NCBI RefSeq assembly: GCF_018829635.1
Contig: NZ_JAHKKG010000004.1
Span: 186,001 to 250,000 of the forward strand
Direction: 5' to 3'
Length of the DNA stretch: 64,000 nt
DNA from: Paractinoplanes bogorensis
GTDB taxonomy: Bacteria > Actinomycetota > Actinomycetes > Mycobacteriales > Micromonosporaceae
Part shown: piece by piece, positions 43,426 through 51,683 of the stretch
How the letters are laid out: every line of letters starts with the position of its first letter
Numbering within the stretch: the first letter of the stretch is position 1
The notes under the pieces: generated by a model
Seen by the model: the letters and a program-made list of their open reading frames with translations, nothing else
Database searches by the model: none
What the model was told of the DNA's origin: nothing
Program-made: the position numbers and the translations under genes

Positions 43426-45531
43426 GTGACGCCGTACCCGTTCCCGGCCGTGGTCGGTCTTGCCGACCTGCGCCTCGCCCTGCTGCTGACCGCCGTCTCG
43501 CCCGCCGTGGGTGGCGTGCTGGTGCGCGGCGAGAAGGGCACCGCCAAGAGCACCGTCGTACGGGCCCTGGCCGCTTTGCTGCCTTCCGTTGCCGTCGTAC
43601 GCGGGTGCCGGTTCGCCTGTGATCCCGCGGAACCCGACCCGCTCTGCCCGGACGGACCGCACTCTTCGGGGAGTCCCGCGCTGGACCGGCCGGCCACGCT
43701 GGTGGAGCTGCCCGTCGGCGCGACCGAGGACCGGGTCGTGGGCACGCTCGACATTCAGCGTGCGCTCGCCGACGGGGTGAAGGCGTACGAGCCGGGGCTG
43801 CTCGCGGCGGCGCACCGCGGGGTGCTCTACGTCGACGAGGTGAACCTGCTGCCCGACCACCTGGTCGACCTGCTGCTGGACGCGGCCGCGATGGGCCGGG
43901 CCCACGTCGAGCGGGACGGGGTGTCGGTCAAGCACGCGGCCCGGTTCCTGCTGGTCGGCACGATGAACCCGGAGGAGGGCGAGCCCCGGCCCCAGCTGGT
44001 GGACCGGTTCGGGCTGGTGGTCAACGTGACCGCGCCGCGCGAGGCGGGGGAGCGGGCCGAGGTGGTGCGGCGGCGGCTGGCCTACGAGGCGTCGCCGGAC
44101 GAGTTCGCGGCCCGGTTCGCGGCCGACGAGCGGGAACTGGCGGCCCGGATCGTGGCCGCCCGGGATCTGCTGCCGAGCGTGGTGCTGCCCGACTCCGAGC
44201 TCGACCGGATCGCGCTGATCAGCCTGGCCTACGGGGTGGACGGGATGCGGGCCGACATCGTGGTGGCGCGGTGTGCGGTGGCCCTCGCGGCCTGGCACGG
44301 GCGGAAGCGGGTCACGGCCGACGACGTGCGGGCGGCGGCCCGGCTGGCGTTGCCGCACCGGCGTCGCAAGGATCCGCTCGACCCGCCGGGCAGCGACGAG
44401 CAGAAGCTGGAGGACGCCCTGGCCGAGGCCGACGCCCAGCACGGCCCGGACGACGACGACCCGGACGACGGGGGAGCCGGCCCCTCCGGCGGCGACGGCG
44501 GGCCGGACGGCGGGCCGGACCACAGTGGTCCGCGCGGTCGGGGCTCGGCGGCGCCTACCGATGGCGGCAACCCGGGTAGCCCTGCGCCGGACGGCACGAC
44601 CTCGACTGCTCCGCAGGACCCCACGCCCCCCACCTCCTCGACCGACATTTCCGATAAATCGGATAGTGGCGGTGAGGCCGAGGCGGAAGCGCGGGGCGGG
44701 GCGGCCGCGGTGGCACCGGGCGCGGCCTATCGCACCAAAACGCTGAGCATCGCCCGCCGCGGCGAGGGCGGCCACGCCGGTCGCCGGTCGCCGTCGCTGT
44801 CCCGGCGCGGGCGGGTGATCGGCTCGCGGGTGCCGCGCGGCAAACTGACCGGCGCACCGCATCTGCCCGCCACCCTGCGCGCGGCCCTGCACCGCGCCCA
44901 CACGACCGACCTCGGTGGCGTCGGCTCCGAGCCGGGCACCGCCGGGCGTGGCGCGGGCTACGGCCTGGTGCGGCCGGCCGATCTGCGGGAGGCCGTCCAT
45001 GTGGGACGTGAGTCCAACCTGGTGCTGTTCGTGGTCGACGCGTCCGGCTCGATGGCCGCGCGCAAGCGGATGACCGTGGTCAAGACGGCCGTACTGTCGC
45101 TGCTGCGTGATGCCTACCAGCGGCGCGACCGGATCGGGATGATCACCTTCCGCGGGCACACGGCCGAGCAGGTGCTGCCGCCGACCTCCAGTCACGAGGT
45201 GGGGGTGCTGCGGCTGGCCGCGTTGCGCACGGGCGGGCGTACCCCGCTGGCCGAAGGCTTGAAACGGGCGGCCGCGACCATCGCCACCGAACGACGGCGG
45301 GATCCGCGACGACGTCCCCTGCTCATCGTGGTCACCGACGGACGGGCGACCAGCGGGCCCGATCCCGTCCAGGTGGCTCCGGCCCTCGCCGGGGTGTCCA
45401 CAGTGGTGGTCGACTGTGAGTCCGGCCCGATCCGGCTGGGCCTCGCGTCGCGCCTCGCCACCGCGTTGAACGCCGACATCATGCCGCTCGAGGGGCTGGG
45501 CACCGGCCGTACGATGGGAAGGGTTGCCTGA
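43426..45531 (+). CDS. ChlI-ChlD fusion, cobalto-/magnesium-chelatase-type ATPase
   Basis: A 701-residue AAA+ protein that fuses the two small subunits of a class I chelatase. The ChlI-like half (1-~330) has Walker A GEKGTAKST, Walker B GVLYVDEVNLL and the sensor GTMNPEEGEPRPQLVDRF. An acidic, Gly/Pro-rich linker (~345-440) leads to a VWA domain with intact MIDAS DASGS and a final TDGRATSG. It should power metal insertion by CobN. The start GTG 43426 follows AGAAGGGGA directly after the riboswitch. It is the first gene of the B12 operon; cobN itself is not in the window. Confidence 0.9.
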   Translation: MTPYPFPAVVGLADLRLALLLTAVSPAVGGVLVRGEKGTAKSTVVRALAALLPSVAVVRGCRFACDPAEPDPLCPDGPHSSGSPALDRPATLVELPVGATEDRVVGTLDIQRALADGVKAYEPGLLAAAHRGVLYVDEVNLLPDHLVDLLLDAAAMGRAHVERDGVSVKHAARFLLVGTMNPEEGEPRPQLVDRFGLVVNVTAPREAGERAEVVRRRLAYEASPDEFAARFAADERELAARIVAARDLLPSVVLPDSELDRIALISLAYGVDGMRADIVVARCAVALAAWHGRKRVTADDVRAAARLALPHRRRKDPLDPPGSDEQKLEDALAEADAQHGPDDDDPDDGGAGPSGGDGGPDGGPDHSGPRGRGSAAPTDGGNPGSPAPDGTTSTAPQDPTPPTSSTDISDKSDSGGEAEAEARGGAAAVAPGAAYRTKTLSIARRGEGGHAGRRSPSLSRRGRVIGSRVPRGKLTGAPHLPATLRAALHRAHTTDLGGVGSEPGTAGRGAGYGLVRPADLREAVHVGRESNLVLFVVDASGSMAARKRMTVVKTAVLSLLRDAYQRRDRIGMITFRGHTAEQVLPPTSSHEVGVLRLAALRTGGRTPLAEGLKRAAATIATERRRDPRRRPLLIVVTDGRATSGPDPVQVAPALAGVSTVVVDCESGPIRLGLASRLATALNADIMPLEGLGTGRTMGRVA

Positions 45532-46130
45532 TGCCGCAGGGCAAAGTCACCACGGTGCCGGCCGACGGGCTCACCACCCGGCAGCGTCGCCGCCAGGCCG
45601 TGCTGGCCGTGCACACCGGACACGGCAAGGGCAAGTCGACCGCCGCCTTCGGGATGGCGCTGCGCGCGTGGAGTGCGGGCTGGCCGATCGGCGTGTTCCA
45701 GTTCGTGAAGTCGGAGAAGTGGCGGGTCGGCGAGGAATCCGCGCTCAAGGCGCTCGGGTCGGCCGGGGGCGCGCCGGTGACCTGGCACAAGATGGGCGAG
45801 GGCTGGTCGTGGATCCAGCGCGCGGGCACCGAACGCGACCACGCAGCCGAGGCGGCCGAGGGCTGGGAGCAGATCAAACGGGACCTGTCCGCCGAGACCT
45901 ACAAGTTCCTGGTGCTCGACGAGTTCACCTACCCGATGAAGTGGGGCTGGGTCGACGTCGACGACGTGGTGGCGACCCTGGCCGACCGGCCCGGCACCCA
46001 GCACGTGGTGATCACCGGCCGGGATGCCGCGCCGGCCCTGCTCGAGGCGGCCGACCTGGTCACCGAGATGACGAAGGTGAAGCACCCGATGGACGCCGGT
46101 CGCAAGGGACAGCAGGGCATCGAATGGTGA
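45531..46130 (+). CDS. cobO: Cob(I)yrinic acid a,c-diamide adenosyltransferase
   Basis: A 199-residue CobO/BtuR-type adenosyltransferase, full length. It has the modified P-loop GHGKGKST (residues ~32-39) of this family, FGMALRAWSAGWPIGVFQFVK (quoted in parts), and the C-terminal LVLDEFTYPMKWGW and HVVITGRDA. It attaches the 5'-deoxyadenosyl ligand to Co(I) corrinoids. The ATG overlaps the TGA of the chelatase gene by one base (TGATG), so translation is coupled, and the operon is under the riboswitch. Confidence 0.95.
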   Translation: MPQGKVTTVPADGLTTRQRRRQAVLAVHTGHGKGKSTAAFGMALRAWSAGWPIGVFQFVKSEKWRVGEESALKALGSAGGAPVTWHKMGEGWSWIQRAGTERDHAAEAAEGWEQIKRDLSAETYKFLVLDEFTYPMKWGWVDVDDVVATLADRPGTQHVVITGRDAAPALLEAADLVTEMTKVKHPMDAGRKGQQGIEW

Positions 46131-47473
46131 CCATGCCCCGGATCGTGATCGGCGCCCCCGCGTCCGGGCACGGCAAGACCACGGTGGCGACCGGGCTGCT
46201 GGCCGCGTTCGCGCGCCGGGGACTGCCGGTGGCGCCGTTCAAGGTCGGGCCCGACTACATCGACCCCGGCTACCACGCGCTCGCCGCCGGGCGGCCCGGC
46301 CGCAACCTCGACCCGGTGCTGGTGGGCGAGGAGCTGATCGGGCCGCTCTTCGCGCACGGCTCGCAGGGCGCGTCGCTCGCGGTCGTCGAGGGCGTGATGG
46401 GCCTGTACGACGGGCGCACCGGCGCGGGCGAGACCGGATCGACGGCCCAGGTCGCGGGCCTGCTCGACGCGCCGGTGATCCTGGTCGTGGACGCCGCGGC
46501 CCAGGGCCGCTCGATCGCCGCGCTGGTCCACGGTTTCCGCAGTTTCGGCACCGTACGGATGGCCGGCGTGATCCTGAACCGGGTCGGCTCGGACCGCCAC
46601 GAGTCGATCCTGCGCGAGGCCTGCGAGGAGGTCGGCACGCCGGTGCTGGGCGCGCTGCGCCGGGCCGGCGCGGTGGCCGCGCCCTCGCGTCATCTCGGGC
46701 TGGTGCCGGCGGCCGAACGCCGGGCCGAGGCCCAGGAGTCGGTGGACGCGCTCGCCTCGCTCATCGAGAGCGCGGTCGATCTGGCCGAGGTGATGGCGAT
46801 CGCCCGCTCGGCCCCGCCGCTGGACGCTTCGCCGTGGTCGCCGCTCTCCGACGAGCCGGTGCCCGGGCGGCCGGTGGTCGCGCTGGCCGGCGGTCCGGCA
46901 TTTTCCTTCGCGTACGCCGAGACGGCCGAGCTTCTCGAAGGCGCGGGCGCCGACGTGGTGACGGTCGACCCGCTGCGCGACGAGAAACTGCCCGACGGCA
47001 CGCGGGGCCTGGTGGTCGGCGGCGGTTTCCCCGAGGTCTACGCGAAGGAACTGTCGGCCAACGAGCCCCTGCGCCGCGCGGTGGCCGGCCTGGCCTCGTC
47101 CGGCGGCAAGATCGTGGCCGAGTGCGCGGGCCTGCTGTGGCTGGGCCGCACCCTCGACGACGCCCCGATGTGCGGCGTCCTCGACATCGAGGCGGCCATG
47201 ACGCCCACACTGACCCTCGGCTACCGCGACGCGGTGGCGCTGACCGACAGCCCCCTGGCCCCGGCCGGCACCCGCGTGACCGGTCACGAGTTCCATCGGA
47301 CGACGGTGCATCCGCGCTCGGGCCTGCTGCTGTCCCCGGCCGGCGGCGCCGCCTGGGCCTGGCGCGGCGACGACCCCGAGGGCTTCGCCACACCCACGGT
47401 CCACGCCTCCTACCTGCATCTGCACTGGGCCGGCAACCCCGGCTTCGCGTCCCGCTTCGTCAGCGCGCTGTGA
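46124..47473 (+). CDS. cobB: Cobyrinate a,c-diamide synthase
   Basis: A 449-residue amidotransferase (CobB/CbiA) that adds the a and c amides to the corrin ring using glutamine and ATP. The N-terminal domain has P-loop GAPASGHGKTT and FKVGPDYIDPGYH; the C-terminal class I-like glutaminase domain has GGGFPEVYAKEL and the nucleophile in AECAGLLWL, with His/Glu in GHEFHRTT and VHASYLHLH. ATG 46124 overlaps cobO by 7 bp; GTG 46127 (4-bp overlap) is an equally good start. Echoes of its last codons follow. Confidence 0.95.
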   Translation: MVTMPRIVIGAPASGHGKTTVATGLLAAFARRGLPVAPFKVGPDYIDPGYHALAAGRPGRNLDPVLVGEELIGPLFAHGSQGASLAVVEGVMGLYDGRTGAGETGSTAQVAGLLDAPVILVVDAAAQGRSIAALVHGFRSFGTVRMAGVILNRVGSDRHESILREACEEVGTPVLGALRRAGAVAAPSRHLGLVPAAERRAEAQESVDALASLIESAVDLAEVMAIARSAPPLDASPWSPLSDEPVPGRPVVALAGGPAFSFAYAETAELLEGAGADVVTVDPLRDEKLPDGTRGLVVGGGFPEVYAKELSANEPLRRAVAGLASSGGKIVAECAGLLWLGRTLDDAPMCGVLDIEAAMTPTLTLGYRDAVALTDSPLAPAGTRVTGHEFHRTTVHPRSGLLLSPAGGAAWAWRGDDPEGFATPTVHASYLHLHWAGNPGFASRFVSAL

Positions 47474-47520
47474 GGGCGGCGGTTTGTGAGGGCGGCGGGC
47501 GGTCAACGCGCTGGTGGTGA
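47459..47520. repeat. Echo repeat after the cobyrinate synthase stop
   Basis: GTCAGCGCGCTG (47459-47470, last codons) recurs as GTCAACGCGCTG (47502-47513), and GTGAGGGCGGCGG (containing the TGA stop) occurs at 47470-47482 and 47486-47498. Confidence 0.7.
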
Positions 47521-47539
47521 AGGCATCGGACGGCGTTCG

Positions 47540-47947
47540 GTGACGGCGGCCGTCGGGATCGGGGCGCGTCGGTCGGCTTCGGCGGACGATGTCCGGGCCG
47601 CTGTCGAGGCGACCTTGCGGGCGGCGGGCCTCACCGACGCGGACGTGAGTGCCGTGGGCACGATCGATCGGCGGGGCGATGCTCCCGGCGTACGGGAAAC
47701 CGCTCTTGATCGTGGTTGGTCTTTGCGGCTCTTCACCGCGGCCGAACTCGCCGCCCGCGAAGTGCCCACACCGAGCGCTGCGGTGGCACAGGCGGTCGGC
47801 ACGCCCAGTGTCGCCGAGGCGGCCGCGCTCTGTGCCGCCGGACCGGACGCCGAACTGATCGTGGCCAAGCGGATCTTCCCGGGAGTGACCGTCGCGATAG
47901 CCGCGACCCCGATATTGGACCGATCGGCCGCGCCGCCCGCGCCCTAG
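47540..47947 (+). CDS. cobE: CobE / CbiG C-terminal-domain protein
   Basis: A 135-residue protein matching the CbiG C-terminal domain: AVGIGARRSASADDVRAAVE at the start and LRLFTAAELAAREVPTPSAAV in the middle (each quoted in part), then the conserved GTPSVAEAAALCAAG and IVAKRIFPGVTVAIA. In anaerobic-type pathways this domain opens the delta-lactone; as stand-alone CobE its role is less certain. GTG 47540 is the start matching the family; an open frame extends upstream into the echo repeat. It completes the riboswitch-controlled operon. Confidence 0.82.
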   Translation: MTAAVGIGARRSASADDVRAAVEATLRAAGLTDADVSAVGTIDRRGDAPGVRETALDRGWSLRLFTAAELAAREVPTPSAAVAQAVGTPSVAEAAALCAAGPDAELIVAKRIFPGVTVAIAATPILDRSAAPPAP

Positions 47948-47957
47948 CGTCGAGCGT

Positions 47958-48737
47958 ATGAGCAGAGCGACGGTCAACGGCATCACGATCGACTACGACG
48001 ACCGCGGCGAGGGCCCGGTGCTGGTGCTGGTGCACGGGCACCCGTTCGACCGCTCGATGTGGCGGCCGCAGGCGTCGTGGCCCGGGTGGCGCGTGATCAC
48101 GGCCGACCTGCGCGGCTACGGCGCGACGACCGTGGTGGCGGGCCGGACGCCGCTCGACGTGTTCGCCGCCGACGTCGCCGCCTTGGCCGATCATCTGGGG
48201 ATCGACGAGTTCGTGCTGGGCGGCCTGTCGATGGGCGGGCAGATCGTCATGGAGTGCTACCGGCAGTTCCCGGCCCGGATCCGCGGCCTGATCCTGGCCG
48301 ACACGTTCCCGCGCGCCGACACGCCGGCCGCGGCCGACTACCGCCGCGCGACGGCCGACCGGCTCGAGACCGAGGGCATGGGCGGCTACGCCAAGGAGAA
48401 TCTGGGCAAGATGATGGCCGCCTACAACGTCGAGGCGATGCCGTCGGTGGCGGACCACGTGCTGACCATGATGACCAGCGCTCCACCGTCGGGCGCGGCC
48501 GCCGCGCTGCGTGGCCGGGCCGACCGTCCCGACTACCGCGACCTGCTCACCACCGTCAGCGTGCCCACCCTGGTCGTGGTGGGCCGCGACGACGAATTCA
48601 CGCCGGTGGCCGACGCCGAGGAAATGCATTCTCTGCTCCCAGACTCGACTCTGGTCGTGATCGAGAACGCCGGCCACCTGCCCAATCTCGAGCAGCCGGA
48701 CGCTTTCCACCAGGCACTCGCCGACTTCCTGGCCTGA
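47958..48737 (+). CDS. Alpha/beta hydrolase
   Basis: A 259-residue cytosolic alpha/beta hydrolase. VLVHGHPFDRSMW (oxyanion hole), RGYGAT, the nucleophile elbow GLSMGGQ (Ser about residue 92), VVGRDDEFTP with the acid and NAGHLPNLEQP with the catalytic His are all present. It resembles 3-oxoadipate enol-lactonase and related esterases. A TAGCGT sequence 7 bp before the ATG may be a leaderless -10 box, so it is probably separate from the B12 operon despite the 10-bp spacing. Substrate unknown. Confidence 0.85.
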   Translation: MSRATVNGITIDYDDRGEGPVLVLVHGHPFDRSMWRPQASWPGWRVITADLRGYGATTVVAGRTPLDVFAADVAALADHLGIDEFVLGGLSMGGQIVMECYRQFPARIRGLILADTFPRADTPAAADYRRATADRLETEGMGGYAKENLGKMMAAYNVEAMPSVADHVLTMMTSAPPSGAAAALRGRADRPDYRDLLTTVSVPTLVVVGRDDEFTPVADAEEMHSLLPDSTLVVIENAGHLPNLEQPDAFHQALADFLA

Positions 48738-48744
48738 TCCGCCG

Positions 48745-48812
48745 CCGAACAGAGCCGCCGAGCAGTACCGCCGGGCAGGGTCGCCGAGCTGGGTCGCCGA
48801 ACAGAGCCCACC
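48745..48812. repeat. 13-bp imperfect tandem repeats
   Basis: About five copies of a 13-bp unit like CCGCCGAACAGAG (variants CCGCCGAGCAGTA, CCGCCGGGCAGGG, TCGCCGAGCTGGG, TCGCCGAACAGAG) follow the hydrolase stop. Confidence 0.6.
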
Positions 48813-48876
48813 CACCACCGGGGGCCCCCGTCCACCGGCCAGGATAGTCAAATCTGCGGATCTTGGGCGGGGGCCC

Positions 48877-48902
48877 TGTGGACAACTCGGAACTGTGGAA
48901 AA
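48877..48902. promoter_or_regulatory. Second pair of DnaA-box-like sites
   Basis: TGTGGACAA (48877-48885) and TGTGGAAAA (48894-48902) start 17 bp apart, exactly as in the recQ upstream gap. The 29-bp block around them is nearly the same in both places (CTGTGGACAACnCnGAAnTG, then TGGAnAACC). It lies just beyond the GH92 stop. Confidence 0.55.
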
Positions 48903-48905
48903 CCG

Positions 48906-51308
48906 CTACTGGTCGCGTGGCAGGTCGGCCGGGGCGGTCGCCCAGGTCGTGTTGGCTGACGTGCCGAGCGTGAAGTCGAGCGTGCCGCCGCGCAGGACGT
49001 ACGACTCCGGGAGCCACGAGCGGGTCAGGCGGGAACCGTTCAGGCGGGTGCTCTGCACGTACGTGCCGGTGGTGTTGCTGGTGACGGTGAGGCGTACGCC
49101 GTTGCTGCGGTTCAGCTCGACCCGGGTGAACACCGGGCTGCCCAGCAGCATCTCGGCCCGCCCGGGCACCTGCGGGAACATCCCGATCGCGGCGAACACG
49201 TACCAGGCGCTCATCGTGCCCAGGTCGTCGTTGCCGGGCAGGCCGCCGGGCCCGATCCCGTACGCGGTGTCGACGATCTGCCGTACGGTCTCCTGGGTCT
49301 TCCACGGCTGCCCGAGCCCGTTGTACAGCCAGGGTGCGTGGATGCCGGGCTCGTTGGTCGGGTCGTAGCGCAGCGCGTTGCCACCCAGCACGGCCCAGTT
49401 GCCGTTCTCGTCGTGGAACAGGGTGTCGAGGCGCGCCGCCGCTGCGGGCCGGCCGCCCATCAGCGTGGCCAGCCCGGACACGTCCTGCGGCACCATCCAG
49501 GTGTAGGTCGCGCTCGAGCCCTGGGCGAAGCCGACATCCGTGGAGGGGGTGAAGCCGGCCTGCCACGATCCGTCGGCCCGCCGTGCCGCCTGGTAGCCCA
49601 CGGCCGGGTTGTACGTGTTCTTCCAGTAGTCGCCCCGCGAGAGGAAGGGGTTTTCAACGCCGAGCCGGGAGGCCCACATGGCCAGCGAGAAGTCCGCGAG
49701 GGAGTTCTCCAGGGTCTCGGCCGCCCCACCCCAGCAGTGGCAGATGTCGTTGGCCGCGTAGCGCAGGGCCAGGTAGGTGTTCAGGGTCGGCCGCTGCCCC
49801 TTGCACTGCCCGGGGCAGCCCGCGTCCGACAGCGCGTCCGGGTTCTGCACGGTGGCCTGCCGGGCCAGGGAGTCGTAGGCGGCCCGGGCGTCGAAGTTGC
49901 GGACGCCCATCGCGTGCCAGGTGGCCAGGGTCGGCGCGGCCGGGTCACCGGTCATCACGTGGGTGGGTGCGCCCAGGTGCAGCCATCGATCCCAGACCCC
50001 GCCGTTCTGGGCCGCGAAATCGAGCATCGACGTTGCCATGTCGCCCGCGACGTCGGGCCGGAGCAGCCCGAGCAGCTGGATCTGGGCCCGGTACTGGTCC
50101 CACCCGGAGAAGGTTCCGTACACCGCTTTCTGCCCCGCGCGGAGCCGGTGCGCGACCATGTCGGCCCCGAGATACTGCCCGTCGAGATCGTTCATCGTCT
50201 GTGGCTGCATCAGGGCGTGGTAGACCGCCGTATAGAAGGCCTTCGTCCGCTCCTCGGTGCCACCGGCGACCCCGATGCGCTTCAGTTCGGTGTTCCAGGC
50301 GGCCCGGGTGGCATCTCCGACGGTCGATGGCGTCGACCCCTCGGGAACCTCCGCGTCCCGGTTCGCGGCGGCCCCGGAGAGGCTCACGTAGGAGATCCCG
50401 ACCCGCATGCGGACATCACTGTCCGTAGCCGTATCGAATCCGACCCAGCCGCCCGAGCCCTTTCCGGCCCGATCGGCCCCGGTCAGATATCCCTCGCCAC
50501 CATTCGCCGTCGTCGATCCGGGCTGAAGGGTTCCATTGACCCAGGTGCCCGTCGAAGCGAAGTCGCGATCGAACGAGGCGCTGAAATAGACCTTGTAATA
50601 GGACCGCCGATTCGGGTTGGTGGCGCCCCCGCCGTTGCCCCGCCGGCCGCAGAATCCACCGGTCAATACCCAGCCTTCCACCGTACGGCGTCCGGGGCTG
50701 ATCACGATCGACGCGTCCTCGCTGCCATTGAGCGAGTTCGACGTGCGGAACAGCAGTTGGGCGGCCGATCCGGCGGGGAAGGTGAAGTCGCCGACCCCGG
50801 CCCGGACGTTCACCGCGAGGTCGGCCCGGGCCCCCGAATCGAGGGTCACCGCATACCGCCCGGGGGTAGCCGACTCATTGGCGTGGCTGAATGACGAGGC
50901 GTACTTGGCGTCCCGGGTGTCGGCGGTCGGGGAGGAGTCGACCGCACCCACGTACGGCATGATCGGGATGTCTCCGGCGGCCCCCGGCGAGCACCCCGCG
51001 CCATTGACGTGCGTCAGGCTGAGGCCCCGCATCCGGGTGACGTTCCAGTCGTATCCGTTCGATGCCGGCGAGGTGGTCTGATCGCCCGTGGTGGCGGTCG
51101 GGCTCCAGGCCATCATGCCGAACGGGCGGGTCGCGCCGGGCCAGGTATTGCCCCCTCGGGTCGTTCCCACGAAGGGGTCGACGTAAGCGGCCGGATCCGC
51201 CACAAGGCTTACCGGAGCGGCCTCGGCGGGTGCCGCCGCGCCGACTGTTCCGCCGATCAGCACGGCGGTGGCGGCGATTAATGTCCGACGAATTCTCGGC
51301 ATCGACAT
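48906..51308 (-). CDS. Secreted GH92-family alpha-mannosidase
   Basis: An 800-residue exported enzyme of glycoside hydrolase family 92 (calcium-dependent exo-alpha-mannosidases). A signal peptide (MSMPRIRRTLIAATAVLIGG, cleaved near AEA) precedes YVDPFVGTTRGGNTWPGA, the typical N-terminal lead. The catalytic domain has GTFSGWDQYRAQIQLL, GGAAETLENSLADFS with the presumed general acid Glu, and the signature GLPGNDDLGTMSAWYVF with the base Asp pair. A beta-rich C-terminus follows. ATG 51308 follows GAGAGGATG. Probable role: trimming mannose from glycans or glycoproteins outside the cell. It is divergent from the giant surface protein. Confidence 0.93.
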   Translation of the reverse strand: MSMPRIRRTLIAATAVLIGGTVGAAAPAEAAPVSLVADPAAYVDPFVGTTRGGNTWPGATRPFGMMAWSPTATTGDQTTSPASNGYDWNVTRMRGLSLTHVNGAGCSPGAAGDIPIMPYVGAVDSSPTADTRDAKYASSFSHANESATPGRYAVTLDSGARADLAVNVRAGVGDFTFPAGSAAQLLFRTSNSLNGSEDASIVISPGRRTVEGWVLTGGFCGRRGNGGGATNPNRRSYYKVYFSASFDRDFASTGTWVNGTLQPGSTTANGGEGYLTGADRAGKGSGGWVGFDTATDSDVRMRVGISYVSLSGAAANRDAEVPEGSTPSTVGDATRAAWNTELKRIGVAGGTEERTKAFYTAVYHALMQPQTMNDLDGQYLGADMVAHRLRAGQKAVYGTFSGWDQYRAQIQLLGLLRPDVAGDMATSMLDFAAQNGGVWDRWLHLGAPTHVMTGDPAAPTLATWHAMGVRNFDARAAYDSLARQATVQNPDALSDAGCPGQCKGQRPTLNTYLALRYAANDICHCWGGAAETLENSLADFSLAMWASRLGVENPFLSRGDYWKNTYNPAVGYQAARRADGSWQAGFTPSTDVGFAQGSSATYTWMVPQDVSGLATLMGGRPAAAARLDTLFHDENGNWAVLGGNALRYDPTNEPGIHAPWLYNGLGQPWKTQETVRQIVDTAYGIGPGGLPGNDDLGTMSAWYVFAAIGMFPQVPGRAEMLLGSPVFTRVELNRSNGVRLTVTSNTTGTYVQSTRLNGSRLTRSWLPESYVLRGGTLDFTLGTSANTTWATAPADLPRDQ

Positions 51309-51683
51309 GCGTCATCCTCTCGGGTTCTGCGCGAAACGTACGTCAGAACGCCCTTTTTCGCCCCTCCGGGAGGGTGAACGTGGCATGACCGTCCCGCATC
51401 ACGGGTGATCGATCAGTTACCCAGGGAGGTCGGAAACCGTTGCGGGGCAACGCCCGGAGGCGTTTTTCCGGGTGCCCGCGCAGTGCCCGCGCGATTTCCG
51501 CCGTCTGGTCGCGCGTTCCGGTGTGGACTGATCACGGGTCCTGCTCGAAAGGGTTATGGAAGTGACCGGTGGGACGGGCGGGAGAATTGAGGAAACGCAT
51601 TTCGCGAAGAATGCATCGGAAGAAATGCGAGGACATCGCAGAAACGAAGGACTTATCAACCGGGACGGCAGGAAAATCGACCC
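51309..51683. promoter_or_regulatory. Long divergent gap before the giant surface protein gene
   Basis: A 375-bp gap between GH92 and the surface protein gene. It holds a 10-bp palindrome TGATCGATCA (51406-51415) and a purine-rich, comparatively AT-rich leader (about 51560-51680) ending in an AGGAAAA ribosome binding site. I saw no riboswitch core or coding gene; a 5' untranslated leader for the surface protein is likely. Confidence 0.4.

Noticed and set aside
51309..51683. A second-messenger riboswitch in the leader of the surface protein gene.
   Set aside because: The leader is purine-rich but I could not find the conserved core of c-di-GMP or c-di-AMP classes.
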